A stretch of 64,000 nucleotides of DNA from CBDFMR01 sp965249765 (GTDB lineage Bacteria > Bacteroidota > Bacteroidia > Chitinophagales > Saprospiraceae). The stretch spans positions 744,001 through 808,000 of the forward strand of contig CBDFMR010000005.1 of NCBI GenBank assembly GCA_965249765.1, written 5' to 3'. The translations under genes and the position numbers were made by a program. Below are positions 17,801-26,160 of this stretch, piece by piece; the stretch's first letter is position 1; each line of letters opens with the position of its first letter. The notes beneath the pieces were generated by a model. It saw only the letters and a list, made by a program, of their open reading frames with translations. It ran no database searches and was not told where the DNA came from.

Positions 17801-19728
17801 TGACCAAAAAATGTAATGATCGAAGTTCCTGCATTGATATGATTTAATATCTCCGTTGAAATCGACGTTTGTATTGGGTCAGATGAAAACTTTCTAAATG
17901 TGATCACGTCAGCTCCAAAACTGTTATTAGCGATAACATTCGCCATATTAGATAAGTATGTAAACAAGATCTGCTGGATATTGGCATCGCCACCGCTAAG
18001 GTGAATGATCCTTTTCTTCCACAATTGATCATCGATGGTTTGATTTTCGTTATCACTAGACTCATGAAGAATGATCTTGTCCAAGTATTCTTTCACTTGT
18101 ATGGGTGTACGGGCCGCCAGTCTTCCGATGGGTATAATCGGAGTAAATGTAGTGTTGCTAGAAGCCAGTAAGTTGTCTGATCCGGGATTGCCAAAGGTGG
18201 GTACATAAAACTGCTGGTTATAAAGCTCTTCAAAATCCTCGTTGGTACGGGAAGAAAAATATTCCCTACCCTTTCCAATGATAAATGCAAATTGGGGTGT
18301 TGCAAGCTCTTGGGCATAATGCAGGTAGTTTCTTACGGCTATGGCGTGACGCTCAATACCATATGCAAACTGGTCGTACAGCTCCTCAGACGAGGCGACG
18401 AAAGTTGTAAATCCTCCCCCTTGCTCACTTGATCTATAGTCCGCATATTCTTGAATCCAGTCCATGCCTCCATTCTCTGGATCGTTCATGAGCATCTCAG
18501 AGGTAAGTATAAGATAGTTATAGTCCGGTGACGAATAGTCATCGAAAACCCTTCTTTCAATATCATCAACAGATTCTACTCCGTTACTTTCATTGACTAA
18601 GATCAACTCGCTTTCCTCTGATGAGGAGGGTGCATATAGCTTGACCACTCCTCCGTCTATCACAGCATCTATTCTTTCTCCTGTTGTTATATTGTAGAAA
18701 ACCACATCACCACTTGTGTCGAAATTTTCAATCTCATAGTATTTCATTCCTGCGCTTCCTTCCAGTCCAAATCGCATGTAAGATTCTCCATTCATCGTCC
18801 ATTGCCTGGGATATGTTATTTGGGCATGGCTGATGATAATACGATCGTTGTTATCCGCTGTTCCACTAAGGTTGACATTGGTGCTGCTAGCAAGACCAGA
18901 TGATGGAAACTGAAGATAATATTGTCTGACAAGCTGGTTGCTGTAACTGTCGGTCGTCTGAAGGTCTCCATTAACAGAAACCTCTACCGCGTGAGAACCA
19001 TTGTTTGATCCTGTCCTGATGGAAATTCGTGCATCAGGGCCATTGGCGTAAACCATGTCGGTATCAAAAGCAAGATTATGAGACTTACTAAATGATCCAG
19101 CAAAGCCCTCGCTTACATCAAAATGTGAATATCGAACATGGTTTGACCCGTCATATGTGGGCTTATTGAATCTGGAAGAATATATTTGATCTTCCGTATG
19201 TAGAAAATATGGCTCTACTGTTGGTGGGTTGGCTGGAATGTTGTTGGCTAAATCAGCATACCTTTCATTCACGCCCGTATTCAATGTTAAAAAATAAGAT
19301 GACGTGTCAGTGAAAAAGCTGTACTCTGGATTTAGTAAATCCTCCTCCCAGTCTTCATATAGAAATTTATCAAGATAGGTGCGATTACGCTGACCATAAA
19401 ACTCCAGATAATCACTAGGGCCAAAATTGCCCTCTTTTGTCGTATGTATTTTTACTTCTCTTCCTTGAAAAAACAACTGGAGATCCCTCCCCATCATATC
19501 ACTTGGACTAAAACCCTCCGCTACCAAATCATCATATGTGACTCGATATATTCCATTTTCAGACAGTTTTAGCTTATAATATGTCTTTGAATAATCTATC
19601 CACTCGTTTCCATATAGAATGGTGCCATCTACGTCCATCTGCGCTTCGCAAGGGTTTGAAGGTTGAAGAGAAAGCACTGTACATATTCCAAATATCGCGT
19701 AGAGTTTTCCTAATTTGAATTTATTCAT
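14791..19728 (-). CDS. C25-family peptidase, PorU/PorU2-like type IX secretion sortase
   Basis: A 1645-residue secreted protein. A signal peptide covers about residues 1-29 (ends near CEAQ). A gingipain-like C25 domain spans roughly 400-775, with catalytic His643 in FFGHSAVG and Cys673 in SLGCHSGN, 30 residues apart as in gingipains. A CARDB-like adhesion domain follows near 790-880, then other beta domains, and a C-terminal type IX sorting-like domain (about 1550-1645, beginning PSPAADEAEVVL, with a late NGIYHYDI). PorU cleaves sorting domains and attaches cargo to anionic LPS. This protein is longer than usual PorU (about 1100-1300), so a second-paralogue PorU2-type role is more likely. It lies next to the sulfated-glycan cluster. 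Catalytic residues are seen; the cargo-anchoring role is inferred. Confidence 0.82.
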   Translation of the reverse strand: MNKFKLGKLYAIFGICTVLSLQPSNPCEAQMDVDGTILYGNEWIDYSKTYYKLKLSENGIYRVTYDDLVAEGFSPSDMMGRDLQLFFQGREVKIHTTKEGNFGPSDYLEFYGQRNRTYLDKFLYEDWEEDLLNPEYSFFTDTSSYFLTLNTGVNERYADLANNIPANPPTVEPYFLHTEDQIYSSRFNKPTYDGSNHVRYSHFDVSEGFAGSFSKSHNLAFDTDMVYANGPDARISIRTGSNNGSHAVEVSVNGDLQTTDSYSNQLVRQYYLQFPSSGLASSTNVNLSGTADNNDRIIISHAQITYPRQWTMNGESYMRFGLEGSAGMKYYEIENFDTSGDVVFYNITTGERIDAVIDGGVVKLYAPSSSEESELILVNESNGVESVDDIERRVFDDYSSPDYNYLILTSEMLMNDPENGGMDWIQEYADYRSSEQGGGFTTFVASSEELYDQFAYGIERHAIAVRNYLHYAQELATPQFAFIIGKGREYFSSRTNEDFEELYNQQFYVPTFGNPGSDNLLASSNTTFTPIIPIGRLAARTPIQVKEYLDKIILHESSDNENQTIDDQLWKKRIIHLSGGDANIQQILFTYLSNMANVIANNSFGADVITFRKFSSDPIQTSISTEILNHINAGTSIITFFGHSAVGTFDFSLEDPSQYDNFGRFPMIISLGCHSGNIHTPSKGLSEDFVIEPERGAIAFLASSSTAYISPQYISGLKLYDYLGNANYGDHIGNIIQKAILNNEGNQSLATRSLMQQLTFHGDPAIKFHPFEGPDYVVDYESIEINPEVVGAQDETMDVSFDVVNIGTAVEDSINVSIAIENEGGEEVYSEVLRIEAPGHHETIERTITAPGNNSLGKHVLVIRVDTDDEIAELPLDAAEQNNELRSPLGERGFCFYVLDNGARPIYPLEFGIVNDECPFVLRAATSNFFLEEQTYVFEIDTVYTFDSPWKKRTEFENSGGLIEWDPEIIPEEGKVYYWRVSPAQVEGVGYQWKSSSFTYLADNEASWIQKSMPQLLSNEFDRIYFNEYNQRLEFTREIWDFRFDLGSDVEEEEWIYVNGVSWGSLNPSNLGSFIGVHAQNPFDAAFKKSEHGDFGTTNSSNNMYAYKLDTPESRENFLTLLEAITKDHLVIIYSVITEDHHDFKISEWAQDSIQYGRNIFSELESYGAKKVRALTQEKHLPYVFVYRKGIYTVLEDLSSDLDGKVERTISDPLRAGSYGTLRTPIIGKSQGWNKAVIDFSELEELDSVIARVYVENEMGNDVLLSEDLTSGTIDFSSLNEIGSNSIVLELEFRDAENRSIPLVNNLQVEFVVVGDLSVLPHQDTQGPELETLQQGEVYTKCVTIDQSNCGHTDQVFLTYQIIDEANVAIQRDTSFIWKEQEEFCIEEDTRVLGGEYRLIVNYNKEFIHREQHHFDNIGITRFYVERDRINPLLDVKFDGANIKNGDIISSTPSIELTLIEENPFLPLADADIFELALEMPDGDLWSIDTKGQFCEFSSGDLDNIAELVFTPNLNPGDYTLYAQGRDASGNFSGNQSYQVDFTVLDRTEIVSESVVPSPAADEAEVVLILGGREAPDKIDIILYNSMGQIVLESTYQKPRIGRNQLPVSVADFPNGIYHYDIVFPTGYGVLEPSQIENRKFVVIR

Positions 19729-19752
19729 ACAAATTATATTTTTCTTTAATGT

Positions 19753-19772
19753 GTTAATTATTACGAATTAAC
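19753..19772. promoter_or_regulatory. Inverted repeat upstream of the sortase-like gene
   Basis: A 7-bp perfect inverted repeat (GTTAATT, 6-base spacer, AATTAAC) lies 25 bases before the sortase-like gene. It could be an operator, but it is A+T-rich and may be chance. The rest of the 294-base gap to 20022 shows no gene, only A+T-rich DNA expected to hold divergent promoters. Confidence 0.25.
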
Positions 19773-20022
19773 CTCTTAGTCATTAACAGTCTTAGAAACG
19801 TGAGTATAAAAATAAGGTAATTTGATAATAGAAACTAGTTTTGTAGATGACATTTGGTGTTAATTTACGGAGATTACCCTATAACTTGACCAACTAGCCT
19901 AGCGATAATCCGGACTACCATCAACTAATCCAGAATTATCACGAAGCACTTTATTCTATTTTACAACCACTAATTTTATTCAGAAGGACTGGTATCTTTA
20001 CATACTAAGAGACAACAATTAG

Positions 20023-20325
20023 ATGGAAGCTAAAATTACAAAAAATCTGTTTTCTAAACATCTCTTTTGGGATGTTACACTAGAAAGTGTAAGTTTCGAG
20101 GAACATAAAGACTGGTTTATTGTGCGTGTTGTCGAGTATGGCACGAAGTCAGATTGGACACTTTTAAAACACCTGTACCCAATCTCAGAAATCCTGAGTG
20201 CATGTCAATCTTCCCGTTCTCTAGACCCAGTTGCATTGAACTATGTAGCTGCAATAACCAATTCTCCTCTAAATTCATTTAGGTGTTACAATCTTCGGCA
20301 GTCAGCCCAGCATTATACCAATTAA
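20023..20325 (+). CDS. DUF6922-like protein, probable antitoxin-side partner of AbiEii protein
   Basis: A 100-residue protein with the pattern LFWDVTLESVSFEEHKDWFIVRVVEYGTKSDW...LKHLYPISEI, matching the small DUF6922 family that commonly precedes AbiEii-like nucleotidyltransferases in Bacteroidota. It overlaps the following toxin-like gene by 43 bases in a different frame, implying tight co-translation. By analogy with AbiE systems it may neutralise or regulate the nucleotidyltransferase. It has no HTH of the AbiEi type, so the antitoxin role is inferred from position. Confidence 0.65.
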   Translation: MEAKITKNLFSKHLFWDVTLESVSFEEHKDWFIVRVVEYGTKSDWTLLKHLYPISEILSACQSSRSLDPVALNYVAAITNSPLNSFRCYNLRQSAQHYTN

Positions 20326-20891
20326 CTAAGAATCTTATGGCTCTTGAAGAGTTTCAGGATCTTAGGTTGGTTGGTGGCACGGCCTTGGCCTTGCACTTAG
20401 GTCATAGATTGTCGATAGACATAGATTTGTTTGGATGCATTGATTTTAGAACACATGACATCAACCATATTTTATCTCAATTTGGTGATGTGCAACCTTT
20501 GGCTCAATCAAAGAGCATTCGGGTATTCCGTATAGATGATATCAAGGTAGATTTCGTCAACTATCCATATAACTGGCTACATGACGCAATTACTTGTGAT
20601 GGCATCCGTCTTGCATCCTTATCCGATATTGCTGCCATGAAGTTAAATGCAATCACAGGAAGAGGAAGTAGAAAGGATTTCGTCGACCTATACTTTCTAT
20701 TGACCTCTGTTTTTTCTTTTGAAGAAATGATTAAATTTTTCACAACAAAGTATCCTAAGGGAAATTTGTTTCAGTTAGAGAAGAGTCTGATGTACTTTGA
20801 CGATGCTGAGAAAGAACCAATTCCAGAAATGATCATCGATATAACATGGCCAGAAATAAAATCATTTATTATGCATAAATATAAATTCTAA
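20283..20891 (+). CDS. AbiEii/AbiGii-family nucleotidyltransferase toxin
   Basis: A 202-residue nucleotidyltransferase-fold protein with the motif LVGGTALALHLGHRLSIDIDLF (residues 29-50). This combines the GG helix and the D-x-D metal site that define the AbiEii family. Related proteins add nucleotides to tRNA 3' ends and act as toxins or abortive-infection effectors. The start is taken as GTG at 20283; an ATG at 20337 would remove 18 residues but keep the catalytic motif. It pairs with the upstream DUF6922-like gene. Downstream is an unrelated housekeeping pair. Confidence 0.8.
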   Translation: MLQSSAVSPALYQLTKNLMALEEFQDLRLVGGTALALHLGHRLSIDIDLFGCIDFRTHDINHILSQFGDVQPLAQSKSIRVFRIDDIKVDFVNYPYNWLHDAITCDGIRLASLSDIAAMKLNAITGRGSRKDFVDLYFLLTSVFSFEEMIKFFTTKYPKGNLFQLEKSLMYFDDAEKEPIPEMIIDITWPEIKSFIMHKYKF

Positions 20892-20944
20892 ATAAAGATT
20901 CATCAACTTATGGTTAATACTAAGCTTATGCTAGTCACGTTAAG

Positions 20945-22030
20945 ATGAATGAATTTCTGGTGTTTTGGATCCTTGTCATTCTAATAGTACAACTTTTGTA
21001 TTGGCTGATTTTGGCAGTGACATTTCTGGTGAAGGAAAGAAGTCATTCCACAAGACCTCTTCCCGTATCTATAATCATATCAGCTAAAAATGAAGCCAAA
21101 TACCTTTCTTCTCTAATCCCTAAGCTTTTTAATCAGCAGCATCCCACCATTGAAGTTGTCGTCGCCAATGATTTCTCTACAGATGATTCTACAAAGATTC
21201 TCGATTCATTCTCAGGTCAATTTCAGAAACTTCGCTGGTTCGTTCCTAATAATAATGCACCCGGCAAGAAGGCAGCTCTGACCGAAGCAATATCCCTGGC
21301 AAACAACGACACCCTACTCTTTTGTGATGCTGATTGCTCACCGGCTAGTATGTCGTGGGCAAACATCATGAGCTCTCGTTTTTCTGAGAAGACTTCTATC
21401 GTCCTGGGTTATGCCCCAATGATAAAATCATCTGGAATAATTAATATTTTTTCTAGAGCTGAAACATTTCTCACTGCCGTGCAATATCTGGGAGCAGCTC
21501 TTCTCGGAATGCCGTATATGGGCGTGGGTAGAAACCTAGCTTATAAGAGATCTCTTTTTAAAAACGTGGGATTTAAAAGCCACCTAGATCACGCCTCTGG
21601 AGATGACGACTTATTTATCGCGGAAGTTGCGAATTCTAATAACACGGTAGTTTGCATGGACTCTGATTCCTTCGTATATAGTCCATCCGAAAGGACACTT
21701 TCTTCTTATATATCTCAAAAGAAACGACACTTGTCTACGGCCACACGCTATGGACTATTCCATAAAGTTATGTTGAGCATTAACCCACTTTGTCATGTTC
21801 TTTTCTGGATTTTTGTGGCACTACTTTGCTATTGTGGTTCCTTTGCTATTGTTCTATACATCCTTCTAATACGATGGTTGCTCTTTATGGTGATACTACT
21901 TGTGCCCGCCCTTAAACTTAAAGAAGCCAATCTTCTTTCATTATTTCCCCTCTTAGACCTTTGTCTATTACTTTATTACTTGTACTTTTCGATACACTCC
22001 ATTAGAGGCAAAGAAAGTGGCTGGAAATAA
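20945..22030 (+). CDS. Membrane-anchored family 2 glycosyltransferase
   Basis: A 361-residue GT2 enzyme. An N-terminal transmembrane segment (residues 5-28) precedes the GT-A domain: PVSIIISAKNEAKYLSSLI, VVVANDFSTDDST, and the acidic FCDADCSPAS (near residue 120). The C-terminal acceptor motif region FKSHLDHASGDDDLFI and SQKKRHLSTATRY correspond to the ED and QxxRW-like motifs of processive GT2 proteins. About three transmembrane segments close the protein. It overlaps rsmG by 14 bases. Product unknown. Confidence 0.82.
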   Translation: MNEFLVFWILVILIVQLLYWLILAVTFLVKERSHSTRPLPVSIIISAKNEAKYLSSLIPKLFNQQHPTIEVVVANDFSTDDSTKILDSFSGQFQKLRWFVPNNNAPGKKAALTEAISLANNDTLLFCDADCSPASMSWANIMSSRFSEKTSIVLGYAPMIKSSGIINIFSRAETFLTAVQYLGAALLGMPYMGVGRNLAYKRSLFKNVGFKSHLDHASGDDDLFIAEVANSNNTVVCMDSDSFVYSPSERTLSSYISQKKRHLSTATRYGLFHKVMLSINPLCHVLFWIFVALLCYCGSFAIVLYILLIRWLLFMVILLVPALKLKEANLLSLFPLLDLCLLLYYLYFSIHSIRGKESGWK

Positions 22031-22664
22031 AGACATACTCAACAAATATTTTGATTTCACTGATGTGCAATTGTCGCAATTCGCGCATTTGGAATATCTA
22101 TATCGGGGTTGGAATGATCGCATAAACGTTATATCAAGAAAGGATGTTGATAACATATTTAGAAGACACATTCTACACTCTCTTGCCATAGCCAAGTTCT
22201 TATCCTTTGATAAAGGTTGTTCTGTGCTCGACCTCGGAACGGGAGGTGGTTTACCTGGAATACCTCTAGCTATCATGTTTCCTGACGTAGCCTTCTCACT
22301 TATTGACGGTACTGGCAAGAAGATAATGGTAGTCAATGAAATTATCAGAGCACTAAAACTTAAAAATGTCAAAGCATCCCATCAACGAGCTGAAGATTGT
22401 AAAAGCCAATTTGATTTTGTAGTTACTCGGGCTGTAGCGCAACTTGACGTGCTGTGGTCATGGTGTAGTCCTTTGATTACTAATGGTAAATCATCGGGTA
22501 TATACAATGGCTTGATCGCCCTCAAGGGAGGAGATCTAAAGAAGGAAATCAACAAGGTGAAAAATGTAAAGGTCATCACGACCAATGTATCTGAGTACTT
22601 TGACCATCCCTTTTACAATGAAAAAAAGTTAATTCATGTCAGTAGGCAAGGCCATGGTGGATAG
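22017..22664 (+). CDS. rsmG: 16S rRNA (guanine527-N7)-methyltransferase RsmG
   Basis: SAM-dependent methyltransferase modifying G527 of 16S rRNA. Visible motifs are YRGWNDRINVISRKDVDNIFRRHILHSLAIA near residues 29-60, typical of RsmG. The SAM-binding loop VLDLGTGGGLPGIPLAIMFPD follows (near 70-90), then VVTRAVAQLDVLWSW and LIALKGGDL. Length 215 is normal for the family. Start is GTG inside the glycosyltransferase gene, 14 bases before its stop. Confident family assignment. Confidence 0.93.
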   Translation: MAGNKDILNKYFDFTDVQLSQFAHLEYLYRGWNDRINVISRKDVDNIFRRHILHSLAIAKFLSFDKGCSVLDLGTGGGLPGIPLAIMFPDVAFSLIDGTGKKIMVVNEIIRALKLKNVKASHQRAEDCKSQFDFVVTRAVAQLDVLWSWCSPLITNGKSSGIYNGLIALKGGDLKKEINKVKNVKVITTNVSEYFDHPFYNEKKLIHVSRQGHGG

Positions 22665-22728
22665 TAAGTACCGGTCGATAAGCGTCTAATTTTTTCCTCT
22701 CTATGATTAAAATGAGCAACTTTGCATC

Positions 22729-24093
22729 ATGACCGATATTTTTGAAACCATCATATTTACTATTGGCAACTATCAGTTGGTACTAGGTCAGTTGCTACTT
22801 GTTGTGGTGATCATAGGACTTGGTTTTTGGTTGTTTCGCCGTATGAAGGGGCTCTTGGGTGCTGGTGCTTTGGCGAGCTATGATGTTCCCCCTAAGCAGC
22901 GTAGCCGACTTATCAAGTACCTCAAATATCTCATCTTACTTATCTGTACTCTGTTGCTCATATTGACCCTAAAGTTAAATCCACTGCTGATCGCAGTGGA
23001 GGGTTATACTGTAAGATTAAGTCTATTAATAGAAGCTGTGATAATAGTTCAGTTTGCTAGATTGCTAGACTGGCTCATCTCCAATATTGTTATCCACAAA
23101 TATTATGTAGAACGTGATGAAGCGCTTGCTAAGAAGAAGAGGAGCTTCACTGAAAACGAGTCCAATGCCGCAAGGATTGTTCAATACATCGTGTACGCTG
23201 CTGCTGCAATCCTAATATTAAGAAATTTTAATCTAGATTTTGAGCTTTACCATCTGAATTTTGCCGACGATAAATCAATGGCCTTTAAGCTCTCCAATAT
23301 TGTAGGGGCTGTTCTCATTCTATTGGTCGCTCAACTGATTGTCTGGCTAATAACCCAAATTATTCTCTATAGCGTCTATCGAAGAAATGACATAGAAGTG
23401 GGAGCTCAGTTTGCCATCAATCAACTCCTCAAATACCTCATCTACGTCATCGCATTTATCATGGCCTTGTCCAAGCTGGGCATCGACATGACTCTTATTC
23501 TAGGAGGGGCGGCAGCATTGTTGGTGGGTATTGGTTTGGGTTTACAACAGACGTTCAACGACTTTTTTTCAGGGATTGTGCTACTATTTGAGCGGTCAGT
23601 CTCTATTGGTGATATTGTAGAGATCGAAGGAGAGGTAGGGAGCGTCCAACGTATAGGTCTCCGGTCTTCAATTATTGAAACCCGTGGTAGTGTATCTATG
23701 GTAGTTCCTAATTCTAAGCTTGTCAATAACAACATCCGTAACTGGGCTCACTTTGATGACAAGGTGAGATTTAGCATCAAGGTAGGTGCGGCATATGGCA
23801 GTGACACTTCTCTTATCAAGGAGCTCCTCCTTGCGGCTGTCAAAGACAACAAGCACGTCCTCGACATGCCTCGTCCATTTGTAAGGTTTCAAAATTTTGG
23901 CGATAGCGCTTTAGAGTTTGAACTTTACTTTTTTTCAATGGAGCACATCACCATTGAAGACATAAAGAGTGATATCCGCCTGGAAGTCGATAGGCTCTTC
24001 CGCGAGAACATGATTAAGATTCCTTTCCCACAACGGGAATTATGGACCAACAAAGTAGACTCTACAAGTCAGGAGAAACCTCTTCTTAATTAA
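22729..24093 (+). CDS. MscS-family mechanosensitive ion channel
   Basis: A 454-residue inner-membrane channel that releases osmolytes on hypo-osmotic shock. Several N-terminal transmembrane segments (five to six, residues 15-240) come before the MscS pore helix, GIDMTLILGGAAALLVGIGLGLQQTFNDFFSGIVLLFE (near 248-287). The beta domain follows (GDIVEIEGEVGSVQRIGLRSSIIETRGSVSMVVPNSKLVNNNIRNW). It belongs to the larger-than-MscS (286 residues) multi-helix group. Its 3' end overlaps the convergent lipoprotein gene by 4 bases. Confidence 0.9.
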   Translation: MTDIFETIIFTIGNYQLVLGQLLLVVVIIGLGFWLFRRMKGLLGAGALASYDVPPKQRSRLIKYLKYLILLICTLLLILTLKLNPLLIAVEGYTVRLSLLIEAVIIVQFARLLDWLISNIVIHKYYVERDEALAKKKRSFTENESNAARIVQYIVYAAAAILILRNFNLDFELYHLNFADDKSMAFKLSNIVGAVLILLVAQLIVWLITQIILYSVYRRNDIEVGAQFAINQLLKYLIYVIAFIMALSKLGIDMTLILGGAAALLVGIGLGLQQTFNDFFSGIVLLFERSVSIGDIVEIEGEVGSVQRIGLRSSIIETRGSVSMVVPNSKLVNNNIRNWAHFDDKVRFSIKVGAAYGSDTSLIKELLLAAVKDNKHVLDMPRPFVRFQNFGDSALEFELYFFSMEHITIEDIKSDIRLEVDRLFRENMIKIPFPQRELWTNKVDSTSQEKPLLN

Positions 24094-24506
24094 TTACGTT
24101 GAAATCGTAGGACAAAATTGTCTGCACCTACGCCTTGGGATAATACGTTTCTGTCAATTGTCAGCTCATCCTGATCCAAAGTCATTTTCCCCAGCTCTTC
24201 ATTATCAAATATCAAAAATTTATCTACTCCCATGGCTATTATAGAAAATTTATAGGTGCCTGCAGGAAATGCTTCACCACAAATGTGGTTTAGTGAGAGT
24301 GCGTTGTCAACAGCAACATCTTGACTATCGAAAAGCCATGCCGTTTCTCCCTCTACATAATCACAAGAAAATCCTCCTATTCCACCAGATATATTCACTA
24401 GATTCCATTGTCCTTCCAATCCTGACGGTGGTTGATCACAACACTCATTCTCAGTGCATTGAGAGAACAAGAAAACCGTTAGTATCGTAAAAAGTATGTG
24501 CTTCAT
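24090..24506 (-). CDS. Small predicted lipoprotein, lipocalin-like
   Basis: A 138-residue protein with a lipoprotein signal (MKHILFTILTVFLFSQC, Cys17). A short beta-rich domain starts at LEGQWNLVNISGG and has TAWLFD, AGTYKFSI and MTLDQDELTI. The pattern (W near the start of the mature domain, repeated hydrophobic strands) is typical of small lipocalin-like lipoproteins in Bacteroidota. Function is unknown. The gene appears monocistronic, with 83 bases to the next minus-strand gene upstream of it. Confidence 0.65.
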   Translation of the reverse strand: MKHILFTILTVFLFSQCTENECCDQPPSGLEGQWNLVNISGGIGGFSCDYVEGETAWLFDSQDVAVDNALSLNHICGEAFPAGTYKFSIIAMGVDKFLIFDNEELGKMTLDQDELTIDRNVLSQGVGADNFVLRFQRN

Positions 24507-24589
24507 TTCCTTTTATTTTATAGACGCTCTTCTAACCAACTTGGTTGGTTCTTTTGTCAATAAACTACGGTATAATCGTCATTAAGGTT

Positions 24590-25555
24590 TTATTCCTTTA
24601 CCCTATTCCAGATGTCAAGATACATCTTCCACCCTTCGGTGGTTTTTCGCCAAACAATGACGTACTTACCCTTCCAAGAGTCAACACCCCCTTCTTTATT
24701 CTTTGACTGTCCTTTGTAGTATCCATAGTCGTATGCATAATCCCTCAGAAATTTTATCTCAGACGGGATAATCTCGTGAGCCACAATGCTTCCTCCCCCG
24801 CTTTCCCATTTCTCTCTCACCGCCTCTCGGCCGTCGATGATAAGTGCATCGTTGGGAAATATCTTGCCATCCTCGGTGTATGCATTCGCAATAGCTTCGT
24901 AGTCAGCAGCTATCAGGTCTTTAGAGAACTTTTTTACGAGGCCAAGGATCTTTTCTTTCTCTTGATCATTGCTTTGGTGTGATACTTTGGTGCAATATAT
25001 TTTCCAACTGGGATATGAATAAGACTCCGTCGGTGTGACCCACTCTCCCAACCAATTAAATCCGTCAGTAGAGATGTCAATGAAGTTGATCTTATAAAAT
25101 CCATCCGTGCCATTGGGTGCCTTTTGCTCTCTGTAGAGAATAATATCCCCATCCTCATTCTTATTGCCTTCCCATACCGGTAGAGTGGTGCTCGGTCCTG
25201 CAGAGCTGTAGTAATGTACGTACCAGCTGTTACTATCAGCGATATACTGTCTTATACTTCCAGAATGTTGTCCATCCTCTTTTAAGGTTTCATCCTGTAC
25301 AGCCATACCGTTCATAATATACTTGTACCTCCACGTCATCATGATGGTATCGCCCCATGTCTGATCCACATTTCGGCTTACAGACTTACACTGACACTCG
25401 CCTATTAGTGGCGCAAAGTCCAATAATTCTTGAGGAGCGTCTGGGTTAGGTAGTCCGTAAGGGTGATCTGGTGAGGGTTCGTATAAATACTGTGAGTACA
25501 TACTGACCACTAGCAAACAAAAAAGGAATGATAGGAATATATTTTTAACATGCAT
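24590..25555 (-). CDS. Secreted protein with DUF1579-like and SnoaL/NTF2-like domains
   Basis: About 321 residues from the ATG at 25555. That start gives a signal peptide (MHVKNIFLSFLFCLLVVSMYSQ); a longer frame reaches 25609 and touches the next gene. The first half (LIGECQCKSVSRNVDQTWGDT...IMNGMAVQDET) resembles DUF1579-type heme-binding-like barrels. The second half (residues 200-320), with LVKKFSKDLIAADYEAIANAYTEDGKIFPNDA...GREAVREKWES, is a SnoaL/NTF2-like fold found in many small enzymes and stress proteins. It probably acts in the periplasm. Biochemical role unknown. Confidence 0.7.
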   Translation of the reverse strand: MHVKNIFLSFLFCLLVVSMYSQYLYEPSPDHPYGLPNPDAPQELLDFAPLIGECQCKSVSRNVDQTWGDTIMMTWRYKYIMNGMAVQDETLKEDGQHSGSIRQYIADSNSWYVHYYSSAGPSTTLPVWEGNKNEDGDIILYREQKAPNGTDGFYKINFIDISTDGFNWLGEWVTPTESYSYPSWKIYCTKVSHQSNDQEKEKILGLVKKFSKDLIAADYEAIANAYTEDGKIFPNDALIIDGREAVREKWESGGGSIVAHEIIPSEIKFLRDYAYDYGYYKGQSKNKEGGVDSWKGKYVIVWRKTTEGWKMYLDIWNRVKE

Positions 25556-25608
25556 ACTGGTGATTTTACAATTGAATAACGTCCTCAGATTCGCTGTTGT
25601 GATCAACA

Positions 25609-26160
25609 TTAATACTGCATTGTAAAAGCATCGACCTTATCAAAGAACTCGTCCAGTTCTTCATATTCCTTGATTCCGGTTTTCTCCTCTTCTCCTCCAT
25701 TCACCCAAAATTTCCTTACTCCCTTGTCTAATAACTGCTCAAATGAGTATTGACTGTTGATTGGATTATAAAAAGTCATTTCTTCGACTTCAACGATCTC
25801 CGCAATATTTCCTTGCAAATAATACGCTCCTGGTAGTCTCTCTGTATCGCCAGACACTTTGACAAAATATTGGTTGTCTAATCTTATGCTGGGAGGAATC
25901 CCATCAAAACAAATGGTGGATGGAATAATCGATGAGTAAAGAATCTTTAGATTTTCTTCCTTAATCTGTGCAGGCGCCTCTATTACTGTATTAGGACCAC
26001 TGACCCACTCGGTAATGTTCTTAATTACTTCCAGTTGATCACCTAAGCTCCCCTTATCGTCGATTAAAAAGCCCAGCCAGTCAACACCCCTTGCCGCAAA
26101 GTATCTTGCATCGGTAAGATTAGAAATCTGACTAGCATAAATGCTGATCTTTTCTGACAT
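25609..26160 (-). CDS. TrpF-like (beta/alpha)-barrel protein lacking catalytic cysteine
   Basis: A 183-residue protein whose N-terminus (ISNLTDARYFAARGVDWLGFLI, residues 12-33) matches the GxTxxxDAxxxxxxGADxxGFxF region of phosphoribosylanthranilate isomerase. The preceding strand reads ISIYASQI, so the KICG catalytic Cys is replaced. The protein is about 25 residues shorter than TrpF, and no tryptophan genes are adjacent. A non-catalytic or repurposed homologue is likelier than a true TrpF. A TAnnTTTG promoter-like element lies 25 bases upstream. Confidence 0.55.
   Translation of the reverse strand: MSEKISIYASQISNLTDARYFAARGVDWLGFLIDDKGSLGDQLEVIKNITEWVSGPNTVIEAPAQIKEENLKILYSSIIPSTICFDGIPPSIRLDNQYFVKVSGDTERLPGAYYLQGNIAEIVEVEEMTFYNPINSQYSFEQLLDKGVRKFWVNGGEEEKTGIKEYEELDEFFDKVDAFTMQY

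Noticed and set aside
22017..22030. Frameshift or fusion between the glycosyltransferase and rsmG
   Set aside because: Both proteins are full length for their families; the 14-base overlap is ordinary translational coupling.
24528..24552. Terminator between the lipoprotein and DUF1579-like genes
   Set aside because: A short hairpin (AACCAA/TTGGTT) is visible but no proper T-run follows in the direction of the minus-strand gene.
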